From contig JAPEIS010000011.1 of NCBI GenBank assembly GCA_029531795.1, positions 2,046,001-2,110,000 of the forward strand: a stretch of 64,000 bases of DNA, in the 5' to 3' direction. Below the pieces are notes generated by a model. The model was given only the letters and a program-made list of their open reading frames with translations. It ran no database searches and had not been told where the DNA came from. The position numbers and the translations under genes are program-made. This DNA comes from Sclerotinia nivalis (lineage: Eukaryota; Ascomycota; Leotiomycetes; Helotiales; Sclerotiniaceae). The stretch's first letter is position 1. Each line of letters begins with the position of its first letter. This document shows positions 46,290 to 57,615 of this stretch, one piece after another.

Positions 46290-46303
46290 CCAGAGGTATG
46301 AAT

Positions 46304-47460
46304 ATCATGTACAAGAAACAAGCAATACGATTCCAACTTACATGGCCAAAGAACAGCTCACAGCCTCATTTCAAAGACAATAATTCAAACTGACTAACAA
46401 ATGTACCGCTCAATTCTGGCTTCCCAACTTTGGGAGAATTTAATCATCATCTCTGATTATCAGATTAGTTTGCTATAAAGCGTTGATATAAGTCAAACCA
46501 ATAGAGATGATTACTAGGTTCTTGTGATGGCTATACAAGTGATATAGAAATCCAAGGTGATCTTAGAAAACATCTTATGAACAACTAGTTTAACAATCAA
46601 TAATATTGATAGATACAGATGCATGTATCTAATAGGTAGCGAAAAACAAACAAAAGAGGTATATAATAAGTAGCCAAAAACAAACAAAAGAGGTATATAA
46701 TAAGCCCAGTAGACAATGTAGAAGACTGAAAGTGATAATGCAACTCCAAATTCAAAGTGGTATAGCTCTGAATGGAAGAAGAGATTTGAAGAGAATAGAT
46801 CTATATATATATATCCCGAGGTCCATAACGTATTCTGGCTTGGAGGTGATTGTAGAATCTCACTTAAGACTTGTAAATAGAATTGAATAAAACCAAAAAA
46901 GTTCCAACATGTTTGATTCACAACCGCCATTACTGACTGAACGCGTATAATTCATCGCCCACAAGGCTTAGTATAAAGATTTGATATTGATATTGATATT
47001 GATATTGATATTGATATTGATACACAATTACTTCTCTCTGGTTGGTTGCACAGAACCCCACCTTTGATAGCTGGAGTGGGATGGATCTTTATCTATTTCC
47101 CTATCTTCGCATTAACTCCTCTACAAACAAACAAACAAACCACAAGACAAAATCTCATAATCATTTCCTTTGGAATAATACATCAATTCCTTCCTTCTTA
47201 AGTACCCTTAAATCTACATCCGATATCTGATATTCGAATATCTGTACACTCTCTTACAACCATTGCACAACAGTTTGCATATTCGGAGAATTCCAACAAA
47301 CATTCATTCAACACAATCGCGGGGTAAAGAAAAATGTCCAATACAACCAACGAAACAAACAGCAAAGCGGGTGAGTTGCACAACTTCTCTTGGGTTGACC
47401 AACTCGAATCTTTATCCCATATGTCTGCGTGGCATTTGTGATACATTATAATAAAAGCTA
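46304..47460. other. Intergenic with tandem duplication and hexanucleotide repeat
   Basis: Holds a tandem duplication of about 35 bp (AAACAAACAAAAGAGGTATA units at ~46645-46705) and a (TTGATA)n run at 46981-47021. Minus ORF 46514-46930 is hydrophobic but crosses the duplication and has no family resemblance. An ATG at 47334 starts a short reading followed by a GTGAGT donor; spliced to ~47457 it is out of frame with the next gene, so it is more likely a leader uORF. Confidence 0.45.
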
Positions 47461-48291
47461 ATGGAACCTTCAATTCTTGAAGCTGCCGCAGCACAACAAT
47501 CTTGGTCAGTTGAGGAAGTAGTTAAGGCAGAGTTTCCAGTTGTGCCAAAGGAGGATTCGGAATCGCCTGTACCTTTCTTTCATATGTTGGAAAGATTAAA
47601 GACTACAAAACGTGAAGGATGGCGTCGATTTGGTATTAAGAGGTGAGTTGTAGGATTGATTTGTGGATTAGCACAAGCTAATATTTATCGTAGAGGAGAA
47701 TCAATTTCAGATCACATGTATCGAATGTCACTCATTACCATGTTCGCACCCGAATGCCTCGCCTCGAAAATTAATATTCCACATTGCACGAAGATGGCTC
47801 TTGTCCATGATATGGCAGAAGCACTCGTTGGAGATATTACACCAGTCGATGGAGTACCAAAAACCGAGAAAAACCGCCGAGAAGCAGCCACGATGGATTA
47901 CTTCACCAAGAATCTTTTAGGTCGAGTCAATGGAGGACTTACCGGTCAACAAATCATGGATATCTGGCAGGAATATGAGGACTCGGTCACGCTGGAGAGC
48001 AAATTTGTTCATGATGTAGACAAGATCGAATTAATTCTTCAAATGGTAGAATATGAACGTTCTGAAAAGGAAGGACTTGATTTGGGCGAATTTTCTTGGG
48101 TTGCTACTAAGATTGTTCTTCCAGAAGTTCAAGCTTGGGCAGATGAAATTTTGAAGGAGAGAGAGGAGTTTTGGGCTGGAAAGGATCATATTGTATTCAG
48201 TGAAGTTAAGAAGCCAGATGAGAAGAAATTGGCACAAGCTGATGAATATTATGGAGGGAAGGAAAATGAGATTACGAAGGTTGAAGCATAA
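47461..48291 (+). CDS. HD-domain 5'-deoxynucleotidase (YfbR/HDDC2/Ygk1-type)
   Basis: Exons 47461-47642 and 47694-48291 (51-bp intron); 259 aa. The HD metal site is present: SISDHMYRMS gives the first His (H68), and KMALVHDMAEALVGDITP gives H99-D100 and the following E and D. VDKIELILQMVEYE holds the later conserved Asp. This matches the HDDC2/Ygk1 group, which removes phosphate from deoxyribonucleoside 5'-monophosphates using divalent metal. Cytosolic; no targeting signal. The C-terminus (KKPDEKKLAQADEYYGG) is charged and variable. I start at ATG 47461 because the upstream spliced ATG is out of frame. Confidence 0.88.
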
Positions 48292-49394
48292 TGGGGTGGG
48301 TGGATAAGGAATGGTTAACTTTAGGGGTGGGCGTTGGGGAGTGAAGATAGAGATGATGCATTTTGCAATAGATACCACATACAGTACGGTTCTTTGGGAT
48401 ATTACTTTGGTATTAGGCAGTGAGTGGTCTTAGATAGCATATAGATATACAAATGAAGATATAAACCCACATGCAGTTCCATATCTCATCTGATCTCATC
48501 CGATCTCACCCATCCATCCCATACATACATATGATAAGAGAATTCGATTGTTTCAGGTAAAACAAAAGCACCGAAATTTAGTGCGTAGAGTGTCAGTTTC
48601 AAATTGATAAAGCAGATTTATAACCGCGGTGAAATAGTCCGTAGTGAAAACGTGATTGATTTATCAATATTGAATCAAGAAGACGCATGAAAAATCATTC
48701 ACCACAGCAACCAACAATAAACCTTTACTGATTTTGTACTTTCTACCCAACAAGCTCCATTTTTCCAGCCTCATAATAAGTCCAATAATTGGTGATTAAA
48801 AGTTCACCGCTGCCCGCTATTATAAAAATACTGGATCCCTTTTTTTTATCTTCTTTTTTACTTTGATCTCCATTCTTGGGCATCACATCTTCCGATACAA
48901 TCCACTTTACAAACAGTTGACCCATCGTATCAATGTTGTTGTGGGAGTTTTTGACACATTTAATTATTGTCACGAGAATTTGATTTTGGCAGTTATCAAT
49001 TCTACTTATGGTACGGAGTGCTGAGTACTGAGTACGAGTACGTACTGATTAGAATTAATTGATACTGATATTGATACTGATATTGATACTGATATTGATA
49101 CTGATGTTGATATTGATACCGATACTCATACCGATACTCATACCGATACTCATACCGATACTGATACCGACCGATTACGATATCTGGTGTCTGATCTCTG
49201 CGACGCCTTGTTTGATAAAGTATCCAGCCTCAGCCTCGGGAAAGATCATCCATCATCCATCCATCATCCATCCATCATCCATCCATCTACATACTTCTCC
49301 TCTCCTCGTACGAGAGCCATACTGATCTTGATAATTCAACAATATTTACAAGAAAGTTTTTCCCTATTTGAATAATCTTCACAATCAAGGGAAA
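48292..49394. other. Intergenic with hexanucleotide tract
   Basis: Main feature is a degenerate hexamer tract at about 49059-49168 (GATACT/GATATT then GATACC/GATACTCATACC units), and CATC repeats at 49247-49286. No gene supported. Confidence 0.5.
49059..49168. repeat. GATAYY hexanucleotide repeat tract
   Basis: About 18 units that change gradually from GATACT/GATATT on the left to GATACC/GATACTCATACC on the right. A related pure (TTGATA)n run lies at 46981-47021. The ORF over it (repeated ILIL) is an artefact. Confidence 0.8.
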
Positions 49395-50969
49395 ATGTCA
49401 TATTTCTTAAATTCCCTTCCAATATCGGAAAATATGTCTAATACTTTGGGTTTGGAATCACCCACTCTCGCCACTGATTCAACTTCTCGACATGACGTAC
49501 AACATATTGCAGGCGCAAAATCAAATATTTATCTTCCTCCATCAACACCATCAGCTTCTGCAACTTCTTCCCTTTATCTATTGGATACGCGATCAACAAC
49601 CAGTACGGATATGTTAGGTGGAGGAGGTACAATGGTTGGGAGGAAAAGAATGAGAGACAATTTACCATATGAATATGGATATGAAAGAGGAAATCAATTT
49701 GATGATGGAGATTCCAATTTAATTCCTCCAGGAAGTCCCATGCCATTTGTTAATACGAAATATCGATTGGCAGGAGGATTGGATACTCCCCAGGCCGATT
49801 TACAAAATAGGGAAATGGGAATGGGTAGAGAAAGTGATTTTGGTGATATTAAATATCGAAGGGAGTTAAGTGATGTGAAGGAAACTTTTGAGATGGAAGG
49901 AGAAGGTCAATTATATCGGGATGAAAATGGTAGACCGAGGATTAGGGGTCAACCAAAGGAAGATGAGAAACGTGGTTGGATTAAACCGATGGTTAATGTT
50001 GTAGGTGGTGTGGTTGGAAAGATGTGGGAGTTTTGTAAAATGGGCGTTGCTTTTAAGGGATTTCAAGCTGGTGGGGGAAATGGTTATGTTTTTGGCTCAT
50101 CAACTCCCATTCAACCGTCAATGATGGATGAAGCGAAAGATAATATGTGGGAGGATGAAAAATCTCCGAGTACACCTGTACCGGGTGGATTTCCAATAGG
50201 TGGAATGGTTGAAAATTATATGGACCAACATTATGTTGAACCACAAGAAGAGACTACACCACCGAGACCAGCAAAGAGACGACAAACTAGTTTTACGACT
50301 CAAACAGGTCCAGATGATATGTCGAGAAATTGGGTCGTTGTTCCTCCATCAGAACCACCTCAACCGGAATTTTCATCCATTCAACAATATTCAAAACTTC
50401 CTCCTGTACCAGCAGATGCATTTGCGATTCCACAATCTCAAGCTACTAGACCTAGGTTATCACAACAGAGAAGTGGAATTGCTAGATATAGTATGCCTGC
50501 ATCTACGAATTCGGGTAGAAGACATTTAGTCTCCTCTCAAATAACATCAAGTAACATAAGCGCAACCCGAAGATCCAATTACCAAAACAATCCTCGAATC
50601 CTCAACCCTTCACCCACACTATCAAATTTCGGCAGTACAAATTACTCAACTCCCACTCGTCCAAGTCCCTCTCACATTCCTCGCACAGCTTCACCAGCCA
50701 GCTCACGTATTCCTCGTTGGACACCTAATAGTCCAAAAACAGGACCGATGATGATGAATGAGAGTCCGGCGGCTAGAGAAGCGAAGGCGTGGAAAGCGAA
50801 ACAGTTAAAGGAGGAGAGGGAACAGGATGAGATGATGAGGAAGTTTGATAGGCAGATGAAGGATTTGATTAGGCAGGGGACTATGGCGTTGAATACTACG
50901 GTGGCGGATATGGATATTGATGGGGTGGAGGGGGATGGGGATGTGGATGTTTTTTTAGGGGGGAGTTAG
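49395..50969 (+). CDS. Conserved fungal protein of unknown function, mostly disordered
   Basis: Single exon, 524 aa, starting MSYFLNSLPISENM. No known enzyme motif. The protein is Ser/Pro/Gly/Asn-rich. One ordered-looking block (about residues 190-230), WIKPMVNVVGGVVGKMWEFC with KGFQAGGGNGY, is aromatic and could be an amphipathic membrane-binding helix. After it come proline-rich stretches, an arginine/serine region (RPSPSHIPRTASPASSRIPR), and a charged C-terminal helix KAKQLKEEREQDEMMRKFDR. This layout suits a scaffold or regulatory protein, for example of the nuclear envelope or cytoskeleton, but that is a guess. The reading frame extends slightly upstream only with TTG. Confidence 0.7.
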   Translation: MSYFLNSLPISENMSNTLGLESPTLATDSTSRHDVQHIAGAKSNIYLPPSTPSASATSSLYLLDTRSTTSTDMLGGGGTMVGRKRMRDNLPYEYGYERGNQFDDGDSNLIPPGSPMPFVNTKYRLAGGLDTPQADLQNREMGMGRESDFGDIKYRRELSDVKETFEMEGEGQLYRDENGRPRIRGQPKEDEKRGWIKPMVNVVGGVVGKMWEFCKMGVAFKGFQAGGGNGYVFGSSTPIQPSMMDEAKDNMWEDEKSPSTPVPGGFPIGGMVENYMDQHYVEPQEETTPPRPAKRRQTSFTTQTGPDDMSRNWVVVPPSEPPQPEFSSIQQYSKLPPVPADAFAIPQSQATRPRLSQQRSGIARYSMPASTNSGRRHLVSSQITSSNISATRRSNYQNNPRILNPSPTLSNFGSTNYSTPTRPSPSHIPRTASPASSRIPRWTPNSPKTGPMMMNESPAAREAKAWKAKQLKEEREQDEMMRKFDRQMKDLIRQGTMALNTTVADMDIDGVEGDGDVDVFLGGS

Positions 50970-52259
50970 GTCGGGGTACGGGGTGAGGTTGGGTTGGGGG
51001 TTGGGTTGAAGGTTGGGAGTTAGGATTGGGGTTTAGGGGATGAGAGGAGAGGGGTGTAATATGATGAATTGATGAATTAATACATGCATGCATACATACA
51101 TACTTGCATAATGGACAGGAATATTCGAGAGAAGGAAACTAAATGTAATGCAATGTAATGTAATGCAATGGGCGTTGGGAGAATATTTTGATCTGCGATG
51201 GATTGGATTGGATTGCATTGGACTGGATTCGATTAGCTAATTGGTATGGGATGAACGGATGGATGGATGGATGGATGGGTGGATGGATGAATGAATTGAT
51301 ATTCTCAATGCATATTGAATTGTAGAGATTGTTGTTTGATTTATTTGATTTGTTTGATTTGTTTGATTTGTTTGATTTATTTGGTTTGCTTATATAGAAT
51401 AAATGGATGAATGGATAATGGATGAGGGAATATCTGGATTTGGATTTGGATTTGGATTTGGATTTGGATTTGGATTTGGATTTGGTATACGTAGTGTTTT
51501 TCACACTTAGTTTGGGTTGTTTTGGTATAGGTATTGTAGTTAAGGTTAGATGTAGTTTTGACGCTGTGTAATTCAGATTTGGTATAATTTGAAGTCGGAG
51601 GTTGTGTTGGTGTTGATGTGGTGTTGATGTGGTGTTGATGTGGTGTTGATGTGGTGTGGGTGTGGGATTGATTGATATAATAGGGTAGGTTTAAGTAGGT
51701 AATTATGAAGATATGAAGATGAAGGTAGGAATGTAGGAATGTAGGAATGTAGGAATGTAAGAATGTAGGAATGTAGGAATGTAGGAATGATATGAGATGA
51801 TATAAAATAGTATTTATAAGATGATATATAATATTGTATAGAATAATATAAAGAGAATGATGAAACGATGAAACGATGAGAAGAGAATGATGAATAATGA
51901 AATGATATAAAGAGAATGATGAAACGATAAAAAATATGAGATGATGTGATATGATATGGGATGAGATGATGAGGTTGTTGAATAGGATTTTTGAGATTTT
52001 GAGGGGGGTTTTAAAGGGAGGGCTTGAGGGTGGATTTGGAGATGGATTTGAGAGTGATGAATAATGAATGGTAGATAATAATGATGTTTTTAAATGAGAT
52101 TTTGATGGGGGGTTTTGGAGATGGATTTGAGGGTGGGTTTAAGGGTATGTTTGAGAATGGTGAATAGAAAATGATAAATGGAAGATTTGAATGTTTATTA
52201 TATATATGGGATATGGGATATGGGATATGGAATAATATAATAAGATTGTTGAATAGGAT
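50970..52259. repeat. Microsatellite and minisatellite cluster
   Basis: At least seven simple repeats in 1.3 kb: CATG/CATA (~51084-51102), GATG (~51256-51285), TTTGATTTG (~51338-51390), GGATTT x8 (51435-51485), TGATGTGGTGT (~51609-51658), GGAATGTA (~51726-51790), and a longer G/T-rich unit (TTTTGAGATTTTGA, GGATTTGGAGATGGATTTGA) at about 51975-52150. No gene; ORFs here are repeat artefacts. Confidence 0.75.
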
Positions 52260-52273
52260 TTTTGAGATTTTGA

Positions 52274-52274
<1 letters not shown>

Positions 52275-52308
<34 letters not shown>

Positions 52309-52533
52309 AGTATTTAACGTCCGTGGGGACCCGTAAGGGGTCCCGAACCTCCTGAAGAGTATAGGGACGGGCAGTTCTGAGGGTGTTTATATACAGAGAT
52401 CCGGTTCATTTCCACTTTCCTTCATTTCTGTAAATCTAAAGAAGCTGTTTTGTCGCGCAGACCGCGGATACCGCCTATTGGCGTTCGTCAAACAGACCTT
52501 CCTCGCCGGTTAGGTTGGTCTGTGGGTTAGGCC
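52275..52533 (-). mobile_element. 259-bp retroelement with (ATC)n tail
   Basis: Flanked by the 15-bp duplication TTTTGAGATTTTGAA (52260-52274 and 52534-52548). On the minus strand it begins GGCCTAACCCACAGACCAAC, carries a perfect hairpin GGGACCC-CTTAC-GGGTCCC, then CACGGACGTTAAATAC and about eleven ATC units. A similar unoccupied site occurs at about 51970-52005, confirming the insertion borders. No ORF. GGTTCGGGACC before the tail resembles a pol III B box with one or two mismatches. Confidence 0.8.
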
Positions 52534-52548
52534 TTTTGAGATTTTGAA

Positions 52549-52734
52549 GGGGGTTTTAAAAGAAGGGTTTGAGGATAGGTTTGGAGATGGATTTGAGGGT
52601 GGGTTTAAGAGTGTGTTTGAGGGTGGGTTTTAAAATAGTGAATAATGAGTGGATGATAAATGAATAAGAGAAGAATAATAGATAATAAGAATAAGTTGAA
52701 TAATAAATGAATAATTGTTATTCGATATAATATA
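52549..52734. other. Minisatellite continuation, then AT-rich
   Basis: Resumes the G/T-rich repeat interrupted by the 259-bp element (GGAGATGGATTTGAGGGTGG), then AATAATA-rich sequence up to the LTR remnant. Confidence 0.5.
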
Positions 52735-53044
52735 TATCACGGAGAACCACGTGATGTCTAATAGCCTGCCGGCTACTATACACTCACTTCTCTATTAGTT
52801 TAAAGACTCTTCTAGATCTTATCGATCTTTACGATTGATTAAGAGATCCTGATATATTATTATTCAAAACTTGATTTAATCAAAGCATTTCTTGACTAGA
52901 TAATTATCTATTTAGTCTATATATACTATCCTCAATTTATATAATCGAAAACAAATCATTCAATTCTATTTTACTCTACCAATCACGTATACCATCTATT
53001 CTCCGATCTCTGAAAGTGCTCTGTATTCATACTATCCCGTGATA
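52735..53044. repeat. Solo LTR, 310 bp
   Basis: Begins TATCACGGAG and ends TCCCGTGATA, an inverted pair derived from TGTCACGG / CCGTGACA. Shares blocks with 14910-15194 (TTTAGTCTATATATA). Probably the LTR of a second Gypsy-like family without internal part. Flanks ATATA / ATAAT are similar, not identical. Confidence 0.6.
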
Positions 53045-53541
53045 ATAATATAATTATATTGTAATTATACTTTATCGAAATTCAGTTTTGTTTTATATAA
53101 AAGTCTATTTTTAGTATAATATCTTAATTATTATAAACAATGACTGTTTATTCTCTCTAACCTCAGATATCAATTTGCTCCAGAAGAACTTGTAGATCTA
53201 GAATCATTTTCATTTTCATCTTATATACGGAATTGTAAACTTGTACGAGAATTTTGTATTAATGGATCTCAAGGTGCTTCTAAGATAGCTTTTGGTGGCT
53301 GCTTTGTCTGTTGAGGTTTGACACCGAGCTGTTAGACATCGCCATTTTTATAACTCTAGATATTAAGGATTCACAAAGAAAATACTGGGAAGGTCAAGAG
53401 CCATATATTTACATTAAGAGTTCTTGATTTTCTGTTTTTTAGTACTCTGCTTCTATTGTAATGCTATATTTGATACAGTTTGGGATAGCGAAATGACATT
53501 TTAGAGCACTGAAATATCCAGTAGCTTACTTCATCATGCAT
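53045..53541. other. Spacer between LTR and Gypsy element
   Basis: AT-rich at first. About 53160-53320 has protein-like text on the plus strand (SYIRNCKLVREFCINGSQGA) that stops soon; could be a relic of a retroelement internal region or a gene. Not identified. Confidence 0.35.
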
Positions 53542-53781
53542 TGGTATCATGGAGGCAGCAGACAGGATAACAGAAATCACTTTTATTGATAAGACGTAGC
53601 TCAAAGAGCTACGTTTCTACAAAAGGAACATTTCCTTTAAATACATTTGTATATACTAGGGCTCTGAGCTTTAGCACTCTTACAGAATACAATCACCGAG
53701 TATATCCCGCTTGGTACTGGATCGGATAGATGGAGTTTACTAAAAGAGTCGGTTTAGTGGTCTGGTTTTGATCCCGTGATA
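53542..53781 (-). repeat. Gypsy 3' LTR (240 bp)
   Basis: Plus strand runs TGGTATCATGG..CCCGTGATA. Its outer left half is intact, while the inner right half is C-to-T mutated (TTTAGTGGTCTGGTTTTG against CCAGTGGCCCGGCCCTG in the other LTR). Confidence 0.85.
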
Positions 53782-53796
53782 GTATTTCTCTTTTTA
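53782..53796 (-). other. Polypurine tract
   Basis: Minus strand AAAAAGAGAAATAC immediately before the 3' LTR; primes plus-strand DNA synthesis in live elements. Confidence 0.6.
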
Positions 53797-53925
53797 AAGT
53801 CGAATTTTGTTGAAGTGATTATAAAGGCCAGGTTTATCTGGATATTTCTAATGGTAATTCTAAATCAACTTTCGAACATTGTTTAGATAATCAGTAGGCT
53901 TTTCGGTTGGTTTATTGTAATCGAT

Positions 53926-54243
53926 TTATCGGACAATATATTTCAAACGGGGGCTATTACAATTGTAACACTTCCAATAGGAATTCAGAATTTTCTCTAC
54001 CTCGAATTGTTCGATTCTTTCGATTTCAATAGGAGAAGGAAACGGATTGTGTTGATCAGGGATAGGATTGTTATAAGCGGGGTGTAATAAATTCATATAG
54101 AATATAGAATGATTTTTTATTGAAGCAAGTAATTCGAGTTTGTAAGCGTATACACTTATAGTTTGCAGAATCCGGAACAAATCTAGATTCTTCCAATCTA
54201 GTTTCTTCTGGGGTCTTAGAATCTTGATATTTTTAGTATTCAA
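53926..54243 (-). pseudogene. Gypsy integrase C-terminus and chromodomain remnant
   Basis: Reads RPQKKLDWKNLDLFRIL, FYMNLLHPA and FEVEKILNSYWK with LKYIVR. In chromoviruses this is the LDWK..GPF module followed by a chromodomain (W-E-V-E-x-I-L-D..Y-L-V-K-W), which targets histone marks. Downstream part is lost to mutation. Confidence 0.8.
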
Positions 54244-54900
54244 TTAAACCAAATCATCAAAATTGTAATGGTGGGTAGAAGTACAGTAAGCGTTGGTATT
54301 CTTTGTATAACGAGTTTGACTAATAATCAATTCGATCTTCAAATGCTCAACGATCAAGGATATTTTCTTGACAAACTCTTCGATATTCTGAATGCCAAAG
54401 CGGTTAATAACAATAGACAATTCAAATCCTATATATGGATGATAGTTGTAATTCGTAAAGAACAAGATCAAATGAGAACTTTCAGATCAAACAGAATTGA
54501 TTGAAAATTCAACAATCAACAATTATTCGGATTAATCGTTTTATAGATACAAAATATATAATCGAAAATACTATTCGAGTATAACATTTGCTTTTTCAGT
54601 TTACCCATCGGTTTTCGGATAGTAGACTATCAATAGTTTCGATGTTGTATTTAAATATTTATAGATATGTTTCCAGAAATCAGATATAAATTGAACATTA
54701 CAATCGGATATAATTGTCGATGATAGGTTGTACAGTTTTTAGATATACTTCAAGAACAAGTGGGCTACTTTTTCGGAATTACAAATACTGTAATAAGGCA
54801 GGAAATACTTTATTTTAATCAATCGATCGATTATTACGAATATCGTATCATAATCAAAACTTTTCGGAAGGTGTATTATGAAATCGATCGATATATCTCT

Positions 54901-55833
54901 TTATGTTTGTTGAGGGATCGGGAGTGGGTGGAGGATATCTTTTTGTTTTCTATAGTTCGGTGTTGTTCGGTGGTAACTATAACAATTATGTATCCAATGG
55001 TTGATGTAGTTATAATATCCAGGCCAATAGTAGTTTCGGGATAGGAGCTCGAAGGTGCGAGTACGGTGCAGATGATCTGTAGCAGGGGAGTTGTGGATCA
55101 GACGAAGCAGTTCAGTTTTCAGGTTATCGTGATTAGAAATGAAAAGCTTTTTGCGATAATATAGCAAACCATTATTCTTGATATATTCGGATAGGGTAAT
55201 ATAGGGATGTTTGGATACTTTCTTTATCAAAACTTTCAGAATAGATATAGATATAGGATCGGATATATATGTTTCAGCAAATAGAGTTTTTAGTTTTTTC
55301 GATGATTCGAATAACAGATCGGGGATTACAATGGGTATCGAGGGCTGATCAAGCGAAGCAATAGGAGCAGGCAATGATTTAGGGATCGATAGAGCTTTGG
55401 GGATAAACAGAGTATCAGAAGTAAATGGGGAATTAGGGATGGATAGGATAGATCTAGAGGTTGGACGAATTAAATCAAATTCTTTCGACGATCGATGGAA
55501 TTGATTATAAATAATGATTGCAAAACGAATTCTTTTCTTCGGGGAATTTATTGGATCAAACAAGATAAGTATAGGCGAGATAAATACGGAAACAAAAATG
55601 GATACAGAGAATAAAGTAAGATTAAGGTTTTCTGATTTCAAAATCGTTTGGTTTTGGTGTAAAAAATGTTCATTTCTTTTTTTAGATAGGTTTTCTGATT
55701 TTTTGATTAAAGCATTAAGTTTAACTCTTTGTTTATCTAATTGATAGGTAATCTTGAAATTGAATCGAGATAGAAATTCAGACCAACAGGTTTGACAATG
55801 GTTTAATAATTTGGTAATTGTAAAATACTTCAA
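54901..55833 (-). pseudogene. Gypsy RNase H end and integrase zinc domain remnant
   Basis: Open 310 codons. The C-terminal part, HNSPATDHLHRTRTFELLS, then YYWPGYYNYINHWIHNCYSY, is the H-H-C-C integrase domain with the last Cys changed to Tyr. The start (FNFKITYQLDKQRVKLNAL) matches the end of RNase H (FRPGKQN-K-DALSR). Confidence 0.8.
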
Positions 55834-55890
55834 ATTCTTGTGATCTATGATTACCTAGATCGAAAACGATACTTTTTTTAATTCTGGGTA

Positions 55891-56124
55891 TTATTCCTCG
55901 AAGTATCGAATAATAGTCAGTAATTTTTTGTTGTAAATCTTATAATTATATTCAACAATTGAATACTTTTTCGAGAAATATACAATAGGTTTTAGGATTC
56001 CTATATCGTTATATTGAAATAATACTTTAGCAGATACGAAATCGGATGTATCGGTCTTTACGATTATATCTTTTTCCCAATCGAAAACGATTAGGATTGA
56101 TGTTTCAGTAAATGTTATCTTCAA
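55891..56124 (-). pseudogene. Gypsy RNase H remnant
   Basis: KTDTSDFVSAKVLFQYN, then KPIVYFSKKYSIVEYNYKIYN correspond to the TDASDxAxGAVLSQ and PVAFxSRKLxPAExNYxIyD blocks of the Gypsy RNase H region. Confidence 0.8.
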
Positions 56125-56289
56125 AACGGAAAAAGTTTTTGTACAAACAAAATTTCAAACAAACAAAACATTCTTTCGGATTAGATTAATCAATAGGTAT
56201 ATAATAAACAAGAAACCACAAATAAATCATCGATAGAAATTATCAAACCCGATAAATATTTGTACATCTATCAAATGAACCGGAATCTT

Positions 56290-56724
56290 TTATTCGACGA
56301 TCGTTTTGATCTTTGCGGGGTCTATTCGGATACCTTTCTGGCTTACAATAAAGCCTAGGAATTTGGTTTCAGATTTCAAAAAATCGCATTTCTTCAGATT
56401 TGTATACAAATTAGTCTTCTTTAAAGCTTCTAGGACTTTTTGAATATAAATGATATATTTAAAGCAGATTCTACTATAGATCAGAATATTATTTAGATAA
56501 ACAGTATAGAATATATCTAGGTATTCTTGCAAGGTATCGTTGATAAAATGCTGAAATGTAATGAATGCGCCAATCAATCCAAAAAGTATAATTAGAATTT
56601 CAAATAAATCGAAACAAATATAGAAAACAATTAGATATTCTTGCCCTTTCTTAATCCTTATATTGTTGAATATAAAAATGATATTGATCTTTGTAAAGAA
56701 CTTTATTTCTTTCAGATTGTTCAA
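56290..56724 (-). pseudogene. Gypsy reverse transcriptase remnant
   Basis: Contains FGLIGAFITFQHFINDTL (normally FGLxxAPATFQ), YLNNILIYS (the catalytic YLDD changed to YLNN by two G-to-A events) and KFLGFIVSQKGI. Catalytically dead. Confidence 0.88.
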
Positions 56725-57255
56725 AGATTTTTTGGTAAACGATAACAGGTAGCGATCTTTCGTTGATAGATTATTCAGAGTTTGATAATCGATACAGAAT
56801 TGTAACTCTTTATCGGGTTTCTTGACGAATAGAATAAACGAAACCGAAACGGACGAATTTGAACAAATGAATCCTTTTTGAAGGTTCTCGGATAGTTAGT
56901 CTTTCAAAACAGTAAACTCGTTTCGGGATATAAAATAGAAAACTCCAAATGATAATTTGATTTTCTCCTTCAAACAGATATCATAATTGTACAATCAATG
57001 TGGAGATAATTTGTTGATGTTTCGTAAAGAGAATACATCGATCTAGGATCGGAATTCCTCAAATAGATCAGATGGGATAGAATCTTTTCTTTGAGATAAG
57101 ATATCGTTAATCAAGTCTATAATAATCTAGAATATCTTATAATTGCAACGAATGTATACTATGCAAACTCTCATTGATATAGATACGATATCCTTACTTT
57201 GAAAAGCATTTGGACGAAAAGGTAAGTATACCAAATAGACTTTCTCTAGAACATC

Positions 57256-57615
57256 CTACAATACTTTCACACAGGATAATTGCAACAATGTATTACAGAA
57301 TTTTCGATAAAACTTGTTATCGAATCGGAATATATTAAATACGAATTCGATATAAAGATCATACTTCTTTAACCATATTAATTCTAGAACAATCAAATAA
57401 TAAGTTAATTTAATAATATAGATTTTTGATCTTTTTTTGTAATAATCGTTGATTTGTAGATCAATTAGAATATAACGATCCATTCGGTTTTCAAGCAGTA
57501 TTTTCCTATCGAATCCAATGACTTCGAACGGGACAGATAATTTATATATTGAGAGTTTGATAACTTCAACCCAACTTCGATTTACGAAAGTATATTTTTC
57601 GTATCCACTATCCAT
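57256..57615 (-). pseudogene. Gypsy aspartic protease remnant
   Basis: Starts with a DSG catalytic triad (MDSGYEKYTFVNRSWVE) and continues FEVIGFD, YILIDLQI and LELIWLKKYDLYIE, the order of retropepsins of fungal Gypsy elements. Confidence 0.75.

Noticed and set aside
46514..46930. 138-codon hydrophobic ORF on the minus strand
   Set aside because: It spans a 35-bp tandem duplication and AT-rich intergenic DNA, has no family motif, and hydrophobicity follows from base composition.
49059..49325. ORF made of repeated ILIL
   Set aside because: Translation of a hexanucleotide repeat.
51726..51790. Regular direct repeats considered as a CRISPR array
   Set aside because: Units are contiguous without spacers, and the genome is eukaryotic; these are microsatellites.
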